DNA from: Cytobacillus dafuensis
GTDB taxonomy: Bacteria > Bacillota > Bacilli > Bacillales > Cytobacillaceae
Assembly (NCBI RefSeq): GCF_007995155.1
Contig: NZ_CP042593.1
Span: 2,398,001 to 2,462,000, forward strand
Direction of reading: 5' to 3'
DNA: 64,000 nt
Shown here: positions 8,372-17,183 of the stretch, in pieces
Layout of the letters: each line of letters begins with the position of its first letter
Numbering within the stretch: the stretch's first letter is position 1
Program-made: the position numbers and the translations under genes
The notes under the pieces: generated by a model
Seen by the model: the letters and a program-made list of their open reading frames with translations, nothing else
The model's database searches: none
Told to the model about the DNA's origin: nothing

Positions 8372-9559
8372 TTAAACAATCTTTTCCTCCATTAGTTTCA
8401 CAATTTCATCTTTTGAAAATCCAGCTTGCTGAAGTACTTCACTTGTATGTTCTCCAGCCAAGGGCGGATGCCGTTCCATTTTCACTTTTGTTCTAGATAG
8501 TTTTATTGGAGAACCAACTAGTTTTACTTTTCCTGCTTCAGGATGAGTAAAATTAACAACCATCTCACGTGCAATAATTTGAGGATGGGTAAAAACTTGA
8601 TCCATTGTTTGGATAGGTCCACAAGGAATTTGATTTTGGGTAAAAAGGGTTATCCAATGATCAGCTGGTTTTAATTGCAGTTGATTTTCAATAATTCTAG
8701 TAAGTTCCTTACTGTTTTTTACTCTTGCATCATTTGTTTTATATTTTTCTAGATAACCTACTTCTGGAATTCCAATAATTTCACACAAGGTGGAAAACTG
8801 GCGGTTATTCCCAACAGCAATAATCATTTCCCCATCCATTGTCTTAAAAGTCGAATAAGGAACAATATTTGGGTGATCATTTCCAAGTCTTTTTGGTACG
8901 TTTCCGGATATAAGATAATTACTTGCCACATTTGCAAGAGAGCTAACAGCAGTATCCAATAGGGACATATCAATTTTCTGACCTTGTCCCGATTTCTCTC
9001 TTTCATATAAAGCAGCTTCAATAGCAATGGCTGAATACAACCCGGTAAGTATATCTACCATTGCTACACCAATTTTAATAGGACCGCTTTCTTCGTAACC
9101 TGTGATACTCATAAGTCCGCTCAACCCTTGGATGATATAATCATATCCAGGCAAGTGACGATCTGGTCCTGTTTCTCCAAAACCTGTTATGGAACAATAC
9201 ACTAATTTTGGATTGATTGTCTTCATTGTGTCGTAATCAAGCATCCATTTTTCCATCGATCCTGTTTTAAAATTATGGATAAGAACATCTGCTTCTTTTG
9301 TTAACTTACGAATGATTTCTCTGCCTTCTTCTGTTTTTAAATTTACAGTTATGCTTCGTTTATTTCGATTGGCACATAAATAATAAGCACTTACTCCATT
9401 TTGAAATGGTGGTCCCCAGCTTCTTGTTTCATCACTGCCTCCAGGAGCTTCCACTTTAATCACGTCTGCTCCAAGATCTGCCAAAATCATCGTACAGTAT
9501 GGACCAGCAAGAACCCTTGTTAAATCTACTACTTTAATACCATCTAAAGCAGCCTTCAT
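8372..9559 (-). CDS. Class III CoA-transferase (CaiB/BaiF family)
   Basis: 395 residues. It is a family III CoA-transferase with the N-terminal DLTRVLAGPYCTMILADLGA motif at 12-31 and catalytic aspartate D169 in VAMVDILTG, which forms the acyl-CoA anhydride intermediate. These enzymes move CoA between carboxylic acids; relatives include the succinyl-CoA:glutarate CoA-transferase group. The ATG at 9559 has AAGGAGGTG 7 bp upstream. It is the first gene after the structured leader at 9588-9757 and is followed by the glutaryl-CoA-dehydrogenase-like gene. Alternative substrates such as carnitine, oxalate or mesaconate cannot be excluded. Confidence 0.88.
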   Translation of the reverse strand: MKAALDGIKVVDLTRVLAGPYCTMILADLGADVIKVEAPGGSDETRSWGPPFQNGVSAYYLCANRNKRSITVNLKTEEGREIIRKLTKEADVLIHNFKTGSMEKWMLDYDTMKTINPKLVYCSITGFGETGPDRHLPGYDYIIQGLSGLMSITGYEESGPIKIGVAMVDILTGLYSAIAIEAALYEREKSGQGQKIDMSLLDTAVSSLANVASNYLISGNVPKRLGNDHPNIVPYSTFKTMDGEMIIAVGNNRQFSTLCEIIGIPEVGYLEKYKTNDARVKNSKELTRIIENQLQLKPADHWITLFTQNQIPCGPIQTMDQVFTHPQIIAREMVVNFTHPEAGKVKLVGSPIKLSRTKVKMERHPPLAGEHTSEVLQQAGFSKDEIVKLMEEKIV

Positions 9560-9587
9560 GTTCTACACCTCCTTGCAAATAAAGTTC

Positions 9588-9637
9588 CTAAAAACACAAA
9601 AGCCAGCCCTATCACGTGAATGTGGTAAGGACTGGCT
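9588..9637 (-). terminator. Intrinsic terminator in the leader of the CoA-transferase operon
   Basis: On the minus strand AGCCAGTCCT and AGGGCTGGCT arms form a strong stem, followed immediately by TTTTGTGTTTTT. It lies upstream of the first gene (ATG at 9559) and downstream of the only promoter I can see, so it acts as an attenuator if the promoter is real. Confidence 0.75.
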
Positions 9638-9757
9638 AGATGATCCATTATAACCATCCGGCAAAGGATGGACGTGGAATCTTATCAGTCAAATGAAAGG
9701 ATTTAAAGTAGTTTCTTCTCTATCCTTCTGCTGATTAAGCAGATAGGGTGAAGAAAT
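9638..9757 (-). promoter_or_regulatory. Structured 5' leader, candidate cis-regulatory RNA of unknown class
   Basis: Upstream of the attenuator the minus strand can fold into two more hairpins. One nests TTCTTC/GAAGAA, CTATC/GATAG and CTGCT/AGCAG pairs (9713-9756) with asymmetric internal loops. The other nests CCATCC/GGATGG inside TCCA/TGGA (9642-9681). Three consecutive helices ending in a terminator is the architecture of a riboswitch or protein-dependent attenuator. I could not match it to TPP, SAM, lysine, glycine, guanidine, purine, cobalamin or T-box consensus elements by eye. Confidence 0.45.
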
Positions 9758-9764
9758 TATTTTA

Positions 9765-9793
9765 ATCTTATCTTAATTTTCTGAATTTTGCAA
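9765..9793 (-). promoter_or_regulatory. Candidate sigma-A promoter for the CoA-transferase operon
   Basis: TTGCAA at 9793-9788, a 17-bp spacer and TAAGAT at 9770-9765 on the minus strand. The expected transcription start is near 9757, giving a leader of about 200 nt. Confidence 0.5.
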
Positions 9794-9831
9794 GAGATTT
9801 TTAATCATTCTATTTTATGTTTTTTGAAATT

Positions 9832-10179
9832 CTATTTATTTCCTGGAGCTGGCTGATCAACACCTTTAACACGGTGTCGATGACCATCATCTTCTGTTGT
9901 ATAAAAATCATAATAATGAACATGCATGCCATTTCCAACTGGAATAGCTGGACCTGAATAAGCCTTATAATGATGGGTATGCCCATTTTCAAAGATCACA
10001 TATCCCTCTGTATAATGAATATGGTTACCATCCTGAGTCTGTATTGCCGGAGAAGTGACATCTAAGCACTGATGAACATGCCCGTCTTCCACAAACGTAT
10101 AATCAACGGAGCCATGATTATGGTGTGGTACAAACCCGTTTACAAAATCATCTTTTCCTACCTTAGCCAATACCTCCAC
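9832..10179 (-). CDS. ymaF: YmaF family histidine-rich protein
   Basis: Up to 115 residues with about 18 histidines. Two imperfect repeats of roughly 40 residues carry alternating NGHTHHY / DGNHIHY and GMHVHYY motifs, the pattern of YmaF proteins of Bacillus. Clustered HxH motifs suggest metal binding, but the role is unknown. The longest frame opens with GTG at 10179; a TTG at 10170 sits better behind AAGGGGTGG, so the first three residues are uncertain. It is a single gene between the cyclase gene and the leader of the CoA-transferase operon. Confidence 0.75.
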   Translation of the reverse strand: MEVLAKVGKDDFVNGFVPHHNHGSVDYTFVEDGHVHQCLDVTSPAIQTQDGNHIHYTEGYVIFENGHTHHYKAYSGPAIPVGNGMHVHYYDFYTTEDDGHRHRVKGVDQPAPGNK

Positions 10180-10279
10180 CCCTTCTTTACTACAACTTCA
10201 TTACTCATAATATTTTTAAAAAGTGAAAATATGTTTTTACTTTTTAATTGGATTCTACTAATCGAAAGTCAATTCCATT

Positions 10280-12163
10280 CTATTCTACCAAGTAAGTATT
10301 TTTATAATGAGCAAGCGTCAACAATGGGAAAATGTAGCGATAGCTGTGGTAGTGGATATAAAAATCCCCTGCCATTCCTTGGCCTTTTGGATATTCGGAT
10401 GTCCAGTCCTCTATATTGATATTGTTTAATATGAATTTAATCCCTGAATTTATCTCTTTTGTCGGCTGATCGGATACCGAAATAAGGGTATCAACTGCCC
10501 ATGCAGTATCAGTTAAAGTACTTGTATTTAATGGAATGTACTTTCCTTTTTCATCACTTTTGCATGATTCTCCCCAGCCGCCGTCATGGTTTTGAATTTC
10601 CTTCATCCACTTAACAGCTTTAGAAATGGTATGATGCGCCGGAAGTAAACCTGTTGCCATAAGCCCGGTAATCGCTGCCCACGTGCCATAAATATAACAA
10701 TTTCCCCAACGTCCATACCATGAACCATCATTTTTTTGATCTTTCATTAACCAATGTACAGCTAATTTGATTGAAGGGTGCTCTTTTAGTAGATTCGTAT
10801 AATTACCTAGAAATTCAAGTGTTCTTCCTGTTAAATCAGCCGTAGAAGGATCACTTAGAATGTAGTTAGCTTTTTCTATTGGAATAAGCTTGATCCATTT
10901 ACTATCTGTATCTTTTTCAAATGCTGGCCAGCCTCCATCCTTATTTTGCATGGAAAGAACCCATTGAACTCCTCTTTCCCAGGACTGAAAGAAGCTTGGG
11001 GCATGCTGAACACTTCTTGCAATAGATCTAAGTGATGCCGTTGTATCATCTACATCAGGGTGAAGAGTGTTAATGTCTGCAAATCCCCATCCTCCGGGAA
11101 ATGCTTTTGGATTATGAATGATCCAGTCGCCATATTTGTAATGCTGCCGTTTTAATAAGTATTGGTTAGCCTTTTTCACCATTGGATCTGAAGGAGGCAG
11201 TCCTGCCTCCTGTAATGCATAGTTAATTAAAGATGTATTCCACACCGTAGCAGTTGTATATTGCATATGAGGCAGTCCATTGATTTCACATTTCATGTCC
11301 ATAAGACCTTTGACAGCATTTATTATGATTGGATGTGTTTTTGAATAACCGAGAGATAAAAGCGCGAAAATCATCAAAAATGTAGAGCTAAAATAACCAT
11401 ATAAGGTTCCATCCTTTTCAATGCGGGTTAGCATATAATGTTTAGTCTGGTCCGTGGCAAGCTTGTGGATATGGCTGGGTAGTCCCATTAAACGATCAAT
11501 GCCATTCTTTATTGAAGAATACAGTGATCTCCATTCAACAGATTCTCGATCAAATTCACTATCCTCCCTTACTTTTAGTTCCGATAAATTAGGGCTATTT
11601 TTAGTTTTGAGACGAAATTTTCGATCTGCTAATAACATAATTGGCGCCATGTTTACTCTCCCGTACTCTGGGAAGCTATAAAAATTTATTGGAAATGAAA
11701 GCGGAAGTAAGATCAATTCTAATGGTATCGGAAAAAACGGCGGCCATTTAATCTGCCCCGTAATGGCAAGCATGATTTTTGTAAACATATGAGATTTTTC
11801 AATCCCGCCTTTATTAAGAATAAATTGCCTTGCTGCTCTAAGTCTTTCATCATTTTTTTGATAATAACCAGAATAAAGCAGTGCATAATACGCTTCCAAA
11901 GTGATTGAAATATTTCCTTCTCCATCATGAAAAAGCTTCCATGCCCCATCTTTTTCTTGCTTGCTTAAAATTCTCTCCGTTAGTTGATAAATCAATTTTT
12001 CATCATTTATTTCTAATGACCTTAATAAAATGATCATATAACTGTCAGTAGAAATTCCTGTTTCAAAGGGATACGTCCATGCTCCGTTGGGAGTCTGGTC
12101 TTTCTTTAATAAATCAATAATCTCATCAATGCCTTCTGAGATGTCATTTTTCACTACACTCAT
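10280..12163 (-). CDS. sqhC: Squalene-hopene / sporulenol cyclase
   Basis: 627 residues, the size of class II triterpene cyclases. The protonating motif DVDD is at 370-373 (followed by TTAS), and QW repeats recur (QNKDGGWPAF, QKNDGSWYGRWG, QNHDGGWGES). The enzyme cyclises squalene or tetraprenyl-beta-curcumene at the membrane; in Bacillus the SqhC member makes sporulenol in spores. Start ATG at 12163 with a GGAGAGG ribosome-binding site. It is divergent from the DUF2515 gene. Assignment to sporulenol rather than hopene synthesis rests on genus expectation, not on a residue I can see. Confidence 0.9.
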   Translation of the reverse strand: MSVVKNDISEGIDEIIDLLKKDQTPNGAWTYPFETGISTDSYMIILLRSLEINDEKLIYQLTERILSKQEKDGAWKLFHDGEGNISITLEAYYALLYSGYYQKNDERLRAARQFILNKGGIEKSHMFTKIMLAITGQIKWPPFFPIPLELILLPLSFPINFYSFPEYGRVNMAPIMLLADRKFRLKTKNSPNLSELKVREDSEFDRESVEWRSLYSSIKNGIDRLMGLPSHIHKLATDQTKHYMLTRIEKDGTLYGYFSSTFLMIFALLSLGYSKTHPIIINAVKGLMDMKCEINGLPHMQYTTATVWNTSLINYALQEAGLPPSDPMVKKANQYLLKRQHYKYGDWIIHNPKAFPGGWGFADINTLHPDVDDTTASLRSIARSVQHAPSFFQSWERGVQWVLSMQNKDGGWPAFEKDTDSKWIKLIPIEKANYILSDPSTADLTGRTLEFLGNYTNLLKEHPSIKLAVHWLMKDQKNDGSWYGRWGNCYIYGTWAAITGLMATGLLPAHHTISKAVKWMKEIQNHDGGWGESCKSDEKGKYIPLNTSTLTDTAWAVDTLISVSDQPTKEINSGIKFILNNINIEDWTSEYPKGQGMAGDFYIHYHSYRYIFPLLTLAHYKNTYLVE

Positions 12164-12229
12164 CCTCTCCCAATATAATTAACTTTACAAAATACATATT
12201 CACGAATATAGAAGGCAATTCATTAAGAG

Positions 12230-13384
12230 GTGATTAATATCTTTAGTAAGCTCTTTCTTCAACAAGATCCCCCACTTTCTGAGTCTCTAATAAAAATCAA
12301 GAAAGAGTTAAAGAGAAAGTCTAGACCATCTTCCTTTAAAGCTAAATTATCACATGAAGAAGAAAAGCTTATAAGTCATATCAAATTTCGGACGAGTCAA
12401 TTAAATATAAATAATGTGACAAGAACAAAGGCCTATCTTGATTTTTATTTGCATCATCCTGAGATACACTGGGCATTTTTGGGTCATATGGTTTCGCGAA
12501 ATGGCGGCTGGAATATGACTGATTTAAAAGGTGGCATGCTAACAAGATTATTGTCAAAAAAAGAAAAAATATCATTTTTTGCATTTTTAGAGCGTGGAAA
12601 TTGGTTGATTTTTCAAGATGCATTCCCGCAATTTATGCTTTATGAAGAAAGCCTAATTTGCGGGAAAAATCTTTTTTATTTATTGCCATATCTCAATGTA
12701 TCAACTTTTATGGAAACCATTTGGAGTCATTTTTTAAGTGAACAGGACAAATATATTCTTACAATAGCCCTTGTCATTAATGAACAAAGCTATTTGGAAT
12801 CAAGAGTTTTACAAAATCCATTATTTAAGAAGAATGTCTTCAATACATTGGAGTTCAAGATTCAAGATTTTCTGTCAATGAATCATGTTCTCTTCCCTTA
12901 TTATAAAAATGGGAAGTTAAAACTAATTGGACAGACACTTCAACATTTTGAAAGCTTACATGAGCGGATATTATTTGGAAAAAGGCTGTATGATATTCTT
13001 TATGGTGAACAGTATCGATTACAAATGGTTGAAAAGTGGGCGTTTGAAAATCCACATACAGGATCAAGAAAGGATTATTGGCCACAGTTTTTTAATACAA
13101 TTGAGGAAGGTGTACCTGAGAAGATTTTGAAGCCAAAAATAAAATCATGTAAGCTAATTCCAGGTGCTTCTAGAATATATAGTCCAAGATTGGAATTTGC
13201 ATGGAAAGATACTGAACATGAGTCTGCAGAGTTAGGAGACTGGTACAATAAATGGCAAGTAATCTATTATTTAAAGAAATCAACTGAAAAAATAGATGGA
13301 GAGATTGAAAATGAATATTGTAAAACCCTCGAAAGGCTCGAATTTGCAGCCATTACAAAAAAAGTACTTTCGTATCGTGAATAA
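12230..13384 (+). CDS. DUF2515 family protein (YppC-like)
   Basis: About 384 residues, resembling Bacillus YppC (DUF2515): an N-terminal stretch with NNVTRTKAYLDFYLHHPEIH, then LSRNGGWNMTD-like and QDAFPQFMLYEES motifs. Function is unknown. The start is unusual: the frame opens with GTG at 12230, but this GTG is part of the AAGAGGTGAT ribosome-binding site. A non-standard ATT (12233) or ATC (12239) codon is better spaced, or translation starts at a downstream site. It is divergent from sqhC, and its 3' end overlaps the next gene by 74 bp. Confidence 0.72.
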   Translation: MINIFSKLFLQQDPPLSESLIKIKKELKRKSRPSSFKAKLSHEEEKLISHIKFRTSQLNINNVTRTKAYLDFYLHHPEIHWAFLGHMVSRNGGWNMTDLKGGMLTRLLSKKEKISFFAFLERGNWLIFQDAFPQFMLYEESLICGKNLFYLLPYLNVSTFMETIWSHFLSEQDKYILTIALVINEQSYLESRVLQNPLFKKNVFNTLEFKIQDFLSMNHVLFPYYKNGKLKLIGQTLQHFESLHERILFGKRLYDILYGEQYRLQMVEKWAFENPHTGSRKDYWPQFFNTIEEGVPEKILKPKIKSCKLIPGASRIYSPRLEFAWKDTEHESAELGDWYNKWQVIYYLKKSTEKIDGEIENEYCKTLERLEFAAITKKVLSYRE

Positions 13385-13757
13385 AACAACTCTTCCAATT
13401 CTCCTGCTTGCAATAATAGCGGCTACCTATCTAGACCTTTTTTTTGTAGGAAAAGGCTTATACTCCTTTCCTATAAGGCCAATGCCTGAAGTTTTTTCTA
13501 TCAATATAGCATTTACATTAATTGCACTCCCCCTTTTTATTATTACGTTTCTTTTTGTTTGCAGTAAAATTAATTTATGGCAAAAAATTGTATTCATTAT
13601 CATTCTAAGTTTAATGATGTCTTCAATAGAAAAAGCAGCAGAATCATTTGGTTTTTTTTATCATCATGAATCTTGGAAGCATATTTTCTCATTTTTTGGA
13701 TATATCATATATTTATCAATTATTTCTATCATTTATAAATTTTATAACCGATGGTAA
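13311..13757 (+). CDS. CBO0543 family membrane protein
   Basis: 148 residues with about four hydrophobic segments and the YSFPIRPMPEVFSINI motif after the first, which I associate with the CBO0543 family of small Firmicute membrane proteins. No function is established. The ATG at 13311 is chosen over the one at 13296 because GGAGAG precedes it by 8 bp. It begins inside the end of the DUF2515 gene in another frame, so translation is probably coupled. Confidence 0.65.
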   Translation: MNIVKPSKGSNLQPLQKKYFRIVNKTTLPILLLAIIAATYLDLFFVGKGLYSFPIRPMPEVFSINIAFTLIALPLFIITFLFVCSKINLWQKIVFIIILSLMMSSIEKAAESFGFFYHHESWKHIFSFFGYIIYLSIISIIYKFYNRW

Positions 13758-13787
13758 AATAATCAATTATTTCACTATTTTGATATA

Positions 13788-13816
13788 AAAAAAGCGATCT
13801 TTATAGGATCGCTTTG
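13788..13816. terminator. Bidirectional terminator
   Basis: AAAGCGATC and GATCGCTTT arms with a 7-base loop and A/T runs on either side, between the converging CBO0543 and rhodanese genes. Confidence 0.8.
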
Positions 13817-13822
13817 AATTAA

Positions 13823-14158
13823 TTAATTTCCATCTTTAAATTCTTTCCAAGCAGTAATTCCGCCTTCTAATAAGGTAACATGATAGTTATTTTCGGCCAA
13901 AATGGCAGAGCATTTTTTTGCAGAGTTGCCTGTTGTGCATGTAACAATAATCTCTTTATTAATTGGTAAGGAAGGAAGAGGTTGGTTATTTCCTTCTTCT
14001 AATGCAAAAATTAAAGATTTTTCTAAATTAATACTATTAATATTTTCTTCATTAATATGATAGTTATTGTATTTTTCTTCTGCTCTTACGTCTAAGATAT
14101 ATACTTCTTCATTCTTTTTTATTTTTTCAGCAAGTTCCTTTGGAGTAATTGAATTCAT
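13823..14158 (-). CDS. Rhodanese-like domain protein
   Basis: 111 residues, a single rhodanese domain. The fold signature EVYILDVRAEEKYNNYHI is near 18-35, and the active-site loop is CTTGNSAKK, with the nucleophilic cysteine in place but serine where many sulfurtransferases have arginine. Such proteins carry persulfide sulfur in the cytoplasm. The ATG at 14158 is preferred over GTG at 14161 because AAAGGTGG lies 8 bp upstream. It lies downstream of, and in the same direction as, the threonine dehydratase gene, with about 50 bp between them. Confidence 0.8.
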   Translation of the reverse strand: MNSITPKELAEKIKKNEEVYILDVRAEEKYNNYHINEENINSINLEKSLIFALEEGNNQPLPSLPINKEIIVTCTTGNSAKKCSAILAENNYHVTLLEGGITAWKEFKDGN

Positions 14159-14209
14159 CACTTAAGCCACCTTTATTTCATAAGTATCATTATCATTATT
14201 ATCATCATA

Positions 14210-15169
14210 TCATAATTGTGTATCAACAATATATTTAGATATTTTTTCTAAATCTACATTTCCACCAGAAATAACGGTAGCCACTTTTTTTCCTTGAAAA
14301 GGTAATTTATTAAACATAGCTGCAGCAATTGTTGTGGCGCTGGACGGTTCAATTAGTTGCTTCATCCGTTCCATCACAAAACTAAACGCATTGCGGATTT
14401 CATCTTCACTGACAAGAACGATATCATCCAAGTATTTCATTAATACTGGAAATGTTAGGTCACCAGGCTGATTCGTTCTTAAACCATCTGCAATCGTTAC
14501 TGTACCAGGAATCGAAATGATTTCTTTGTTTTGGAAGGAAATAAATGTATCATTGGCCGTGTCAGGTTCCACTCCAATAATTTTTATTTTTGGATTACTT
14601 TCTTTAATTGCCGATAAAATGCCTGAAATGAGACCTCCGCCTCCAATTGGAACAATAACTGCATCTACTTCCTCGATTTGTTCTAAAATTTCCAATCCAA
14701 TTGTGCCTTGTCCTGCCATAATGAAAGGATCGTCATATGGCGGAATATACACACCGCTTTCCTTGATGGCAATCTCTTTTGCTCTCGGTATTCGCTCAGC
14801 TGATGTTGTTCCGCATTTTTCTATTTGCCCGTTGTAACCCTTAATGGCGTTTTCTTTGCAAAAACTTACATCCTCTGGAACTACAATCGTTGCAGGAACG
14901 TCATATTTGTCAGCAATATAGGCGACCGCTTGTCCGTGATTACCAGAGGAAGCGGCAGTTACGTATTTTGCTCCCTCTTGAACAGATTGAATGACTTTAT
15001 TCGCTGCTCCTCTTATTTTAAATGAACCTGTTTTTTGTAAATGCTCAGATTTTAATAAAATCTGATTTCCACAAATTTCTGAAAGCTGATTCGATTTTAA
15101 TATCGGTGTTACATATGTAATGTCTGCAATCCGCTCTCTGGCAGCTTGCACATCCTTTAATGAAATCAT
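14210..15169 (-). CDS. Threonine/serine ammonia-lyase, catabolic type
   Basis: 319 residues, a fold-type II PLP enzyme without the C-terminal ACT regulatory domain of biosynthetic IlvA. It has the PLP lysine in KTGSFKIRGAAN, the substrate loop SSGNHGQA and the phosphate loop VPIGGGGLISG. It deaminates threonine to 2-oxobutyrate (or serine to pyruvate) through a reactive enamine. The RidA-like gene ends 15 bp upstream, and RidA proteins hydrolyse exactly that intermediate, so the pair is functionally coherent. Confidence 0.88.
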   Translation of the reverse strand: MISLKDVQAARERIADITYVTPILKSNQLSEICGNQILLKSEHLQKTGSFKIRGAANKVIQSVQEGAKYVTAASSGNHGQAVAYIADKYDVPATIVVPEDVSFCKENAIKGYNGQIEKCGTTSAERIPRAKEIAIKESGVYIPPYDDPFIMAGQGTIGLEILEQIEEVDAVIVPIGGGGLISGILSAIKESNPKIKIIGVEPDTANDTFISFQNKEIISIPGTVTIADGLRTNQPGDLTFPVLMKYLDDIVLVSEDEIRNAFSFVMERMKQLIEPSSATTIAAAMFNKLPFQGKKVATVISGGNVDLEKISKYIVDTQL

Positions 15170-15184
15170 TTTTCTGCTCCCTCC

Positions 15185-15643
15185 TTATTCACTTAGCCCA
15201 ATAATAAAATCAATTTCAACTGGTGTATTGCTTGGAAGCTCAGCCACTCCAATCGCAGTTCGGGCATGACGTCCCTTTTCACCAAAAATGTCGGTTAATA
15301 ATTCGGAAGCCCCATCCATAACAATAGATTGTTGTGTGAATCCCGCTGCAGATTGAACGTATCCAGTTATCTTTAACACCTGCTCCACCATATCTAAAGT
15401 GCCAATTGCTTCCTTTAAGCAACTCAAGCCTTTTAAAACGCAAATCTTTGCTAATTCCTGTGCCTGCTCAATTGTTACCTCGTCGCCAACCTTTCCTGTA
15501 TACGGAACTATACCATCTATTCTAGGGACTTGACCGCTAATATACGCGATTCTATTATGCACAGTTACAGGAGCATAGTGGAATAAGGGTGGAGTTGCAT
15601 CAGGTAATGTAAGTTTAAGTTCTATCAAGCGTTGTTCTATCAT
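15185..15643 (-). CDS. RidA family enamine/imine deaminase
   Basis: 152 residues, about 25 longer than classic RidA at the N-terminus and closer to the YjgH/RidA2-like subgroup. The catalytic arginine region GRHARTAIGVAELP and the following VEIDFI strand are intact. RidA trimers hydrolyse 2-aminoacrylate and similar enamines released by PLP dehydratases. It precedes the threonine dehydratase gene by 15 bp. The 150-bp region upstream (15644-15795) shows no gene. Confidence 0.87.
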   Translation of the reverse strand: MIEQRLIELKLTLPDATPPLFHYAPVTVHNRIAYISGQVPRIDGIVPYTGKVGDEVTIEQAQELAKICVLKGLSCLKEAIGTLDMVEQVLKITGYVQSAAGFTQQSIVMDGASELLTDIFGEKGRHARTAIGVAELPSNTPVEIDFIIGLSE

Positions 15644-15795
15644 TTGTATACTAATCTCCTTTAATCTATCAAATTTTTCATTATCTATGTTCGAGATAGC
15701 TCGATAAATACCCTCTAAAAAGGAACAATTCCATGTAAACAGGATTTATCCGAAGTTATTCAAATATTAATAGAACTAAATGTCTGTTGAACTTT

Positions 15796-17049
15796 TTAAG
15801 GAATTTTCGGAAATATTAATGTAATGGTCGTTCCTGTTTGGTATTCACTTTCAACCTCTACTGAACCATTCATACTTTCAACAATTTTATAAACAACCAT
15901 CATGCCTAGACCAGTTCCTTTTTGCCCTTTCAATGAAAAATATGGTTCACCAAGTCTTGCTACATGTTCAGCTGACATTCCGTGACCAGTATCGGCTATT
16001 GAAATGTAAATGTTCCTATTTTCTTCTGACGTGTTTATCAATACACTTCCCCCGTTTGGCATTGCCTCAATACTATTTTTAATAATATTTAATAGTACTT
16101 GGTGAAACTTATGCGGATCACCTTTAATTAATCCAGTATGCTGGAAAGATACATTTGTTTCTACATTTTGTTTTAGGAGAAGCGGCCTAAGTATGTCTAT
16201 GCTCTTTTTGATTTCTTGTTCAATGCTCATTTTACATTCTTCCTCTGGGTGTGGTTTGGCAAATGTCAAGTAATCATTAATGATTTCAGATGCTCGAGTT
16301 GCTTCCTCAATTGCGTATTTTGCATAGGCTTTATTATCTTCAGTTGTTTTAGTATTTTCAGCTATCAATTGCAAAAAACCAATAACAGCAGTCAATGGAT
16401 TTCGAACTTCATGACTAATACTTGCTGCAAGATGACTAACGATTTCCATTTTTTCTAATTTCATCGCTTCAAGATGAAGGATGTATTTTTCTCTTAGAAT
16501 CTCTAATAAATATGAAACAAAAAATGTCGACGCTGTTAACATAACTGAGTAAATAACAAATGCTTTGAAATCGTGGAACCCAAAAATAAATGAAGGAACT
16601 AAATAACCCACGATTGAATAACAGAAGGAGAATATTGTAACAATGACAATTTTCATATGAAATGACTTTTTGAAATAATGGGGAATTAGAATAATGATTA
16701 TAATGGCAGCACTAGTAGTAGAAAATAATGTAACCCAAAATCCATCCCCTCCTATAAAAAAGCGAATAAGAAGCAGAAAAATTGCCAAGCTAAAAGTTAC
16801 TCTTTTCCCCCCATAAAACCCACCTAATAGAAAAGGAATGAATCGTAAATCATAAAGAAAACCATCACCTGTTGGAACAGAAAAGAGAAGGCATAGAATG
16901 ATTTGAACAGCCGCAATGATGAACCAATAGATTTGCTGAATAGAATATCGAAAGGTTTTATGCTTATTCCATAAAAGCATATTGATAAGTAATATTAAGA
17001 TAAGGATAAATAGTAGATTTATGATTAAGCCCTTAAACATTTCCAACAT
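15796..17049 (-). CDS. Membrane sensor histidine kinase (5TM/LytS-like sensor)
   Basis: 417 residues. About six hydrophobic segments in the first 190 residues include LRFIPFLLGGFYGG, a signature of 5TMR_LYT-type sensors. A HisKA domain follows with phosphorylated histidine in SISHEVRNPLTAVIGF (about residue 212), then an HATPase domain with N box NIIKNSIEAM, and G boxes DTGHGM and GTGLGMM. The layout resembles the KinB/KinD class that feeds the sporulation phosphorelay. No response regulator gene is adjacent, which fits that use. Signal unknown. Confidence 0.85.
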   Translation of the reverse strand: MLEMFKGLIINLLFILILILLINMLLWNKHKTFRYSIQQIYWFIIAAVQIILCLLFSVPTGDGFLYDLRFIPFLLGGFYGGKRVTFSLAIFLLLIRFFIGGDGFWVTLFSTTSAAIIIIILIPHYFKKSFHMKIVIVTIFSFCYSIVGYLVPSFIFGFHDFKAFVIYSVMLTASTFFVSYLLEILREKYILHLEAMKLEKMEIVSHLAASISHEVRNPLTAVIGFLQLIAENTKTTEDNKAYAKYAIEEATRASEIINDYLTFAKPHPEEECKMSIEQEIKKSIDILRPLLLKQNVETNVSFQHTGLIKGDPHKFHQVLLNIIKNSIEAMPNGGSVLINTSEENRNIYISIADTGHGMSAEHVARLGEPYFSLKGQKGTGLGMMVVYKIVESMNGSVEVESEYQTGTTITLIFPKIP

Positions 17050-17146
17050 GGCACACTCCCTGTTTTATATAGAACCATGTTCCTATTTTAAAGTGCTGAC
17101 CATTTATTGGCAATATTAATATAATAAAGAATTATATAAAAATTAA

Positions 17147-17175
17147 ATAGGAATCCAAATAAGGATTCCTATAGC
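17147..17175 (-). terminator. Terminator after the prolyl-4-hydroxylase-like gene
   Basis: ATAGGAATCC and GGATTCCTAT arms with a 6-base loop, followed on the minus strand by TTAATTTTTATAT. Confidence 0.7.
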
Positions 17176-17183
17176 TTAATATA

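Noticed and set aside
9638..9757. T-box or lysine riboswitch in the CoA-transferase leader
   Set aside because: No TGGNACC anti-terminator motif of T-boxes and no conserved lysine-element cores could be found by eye.
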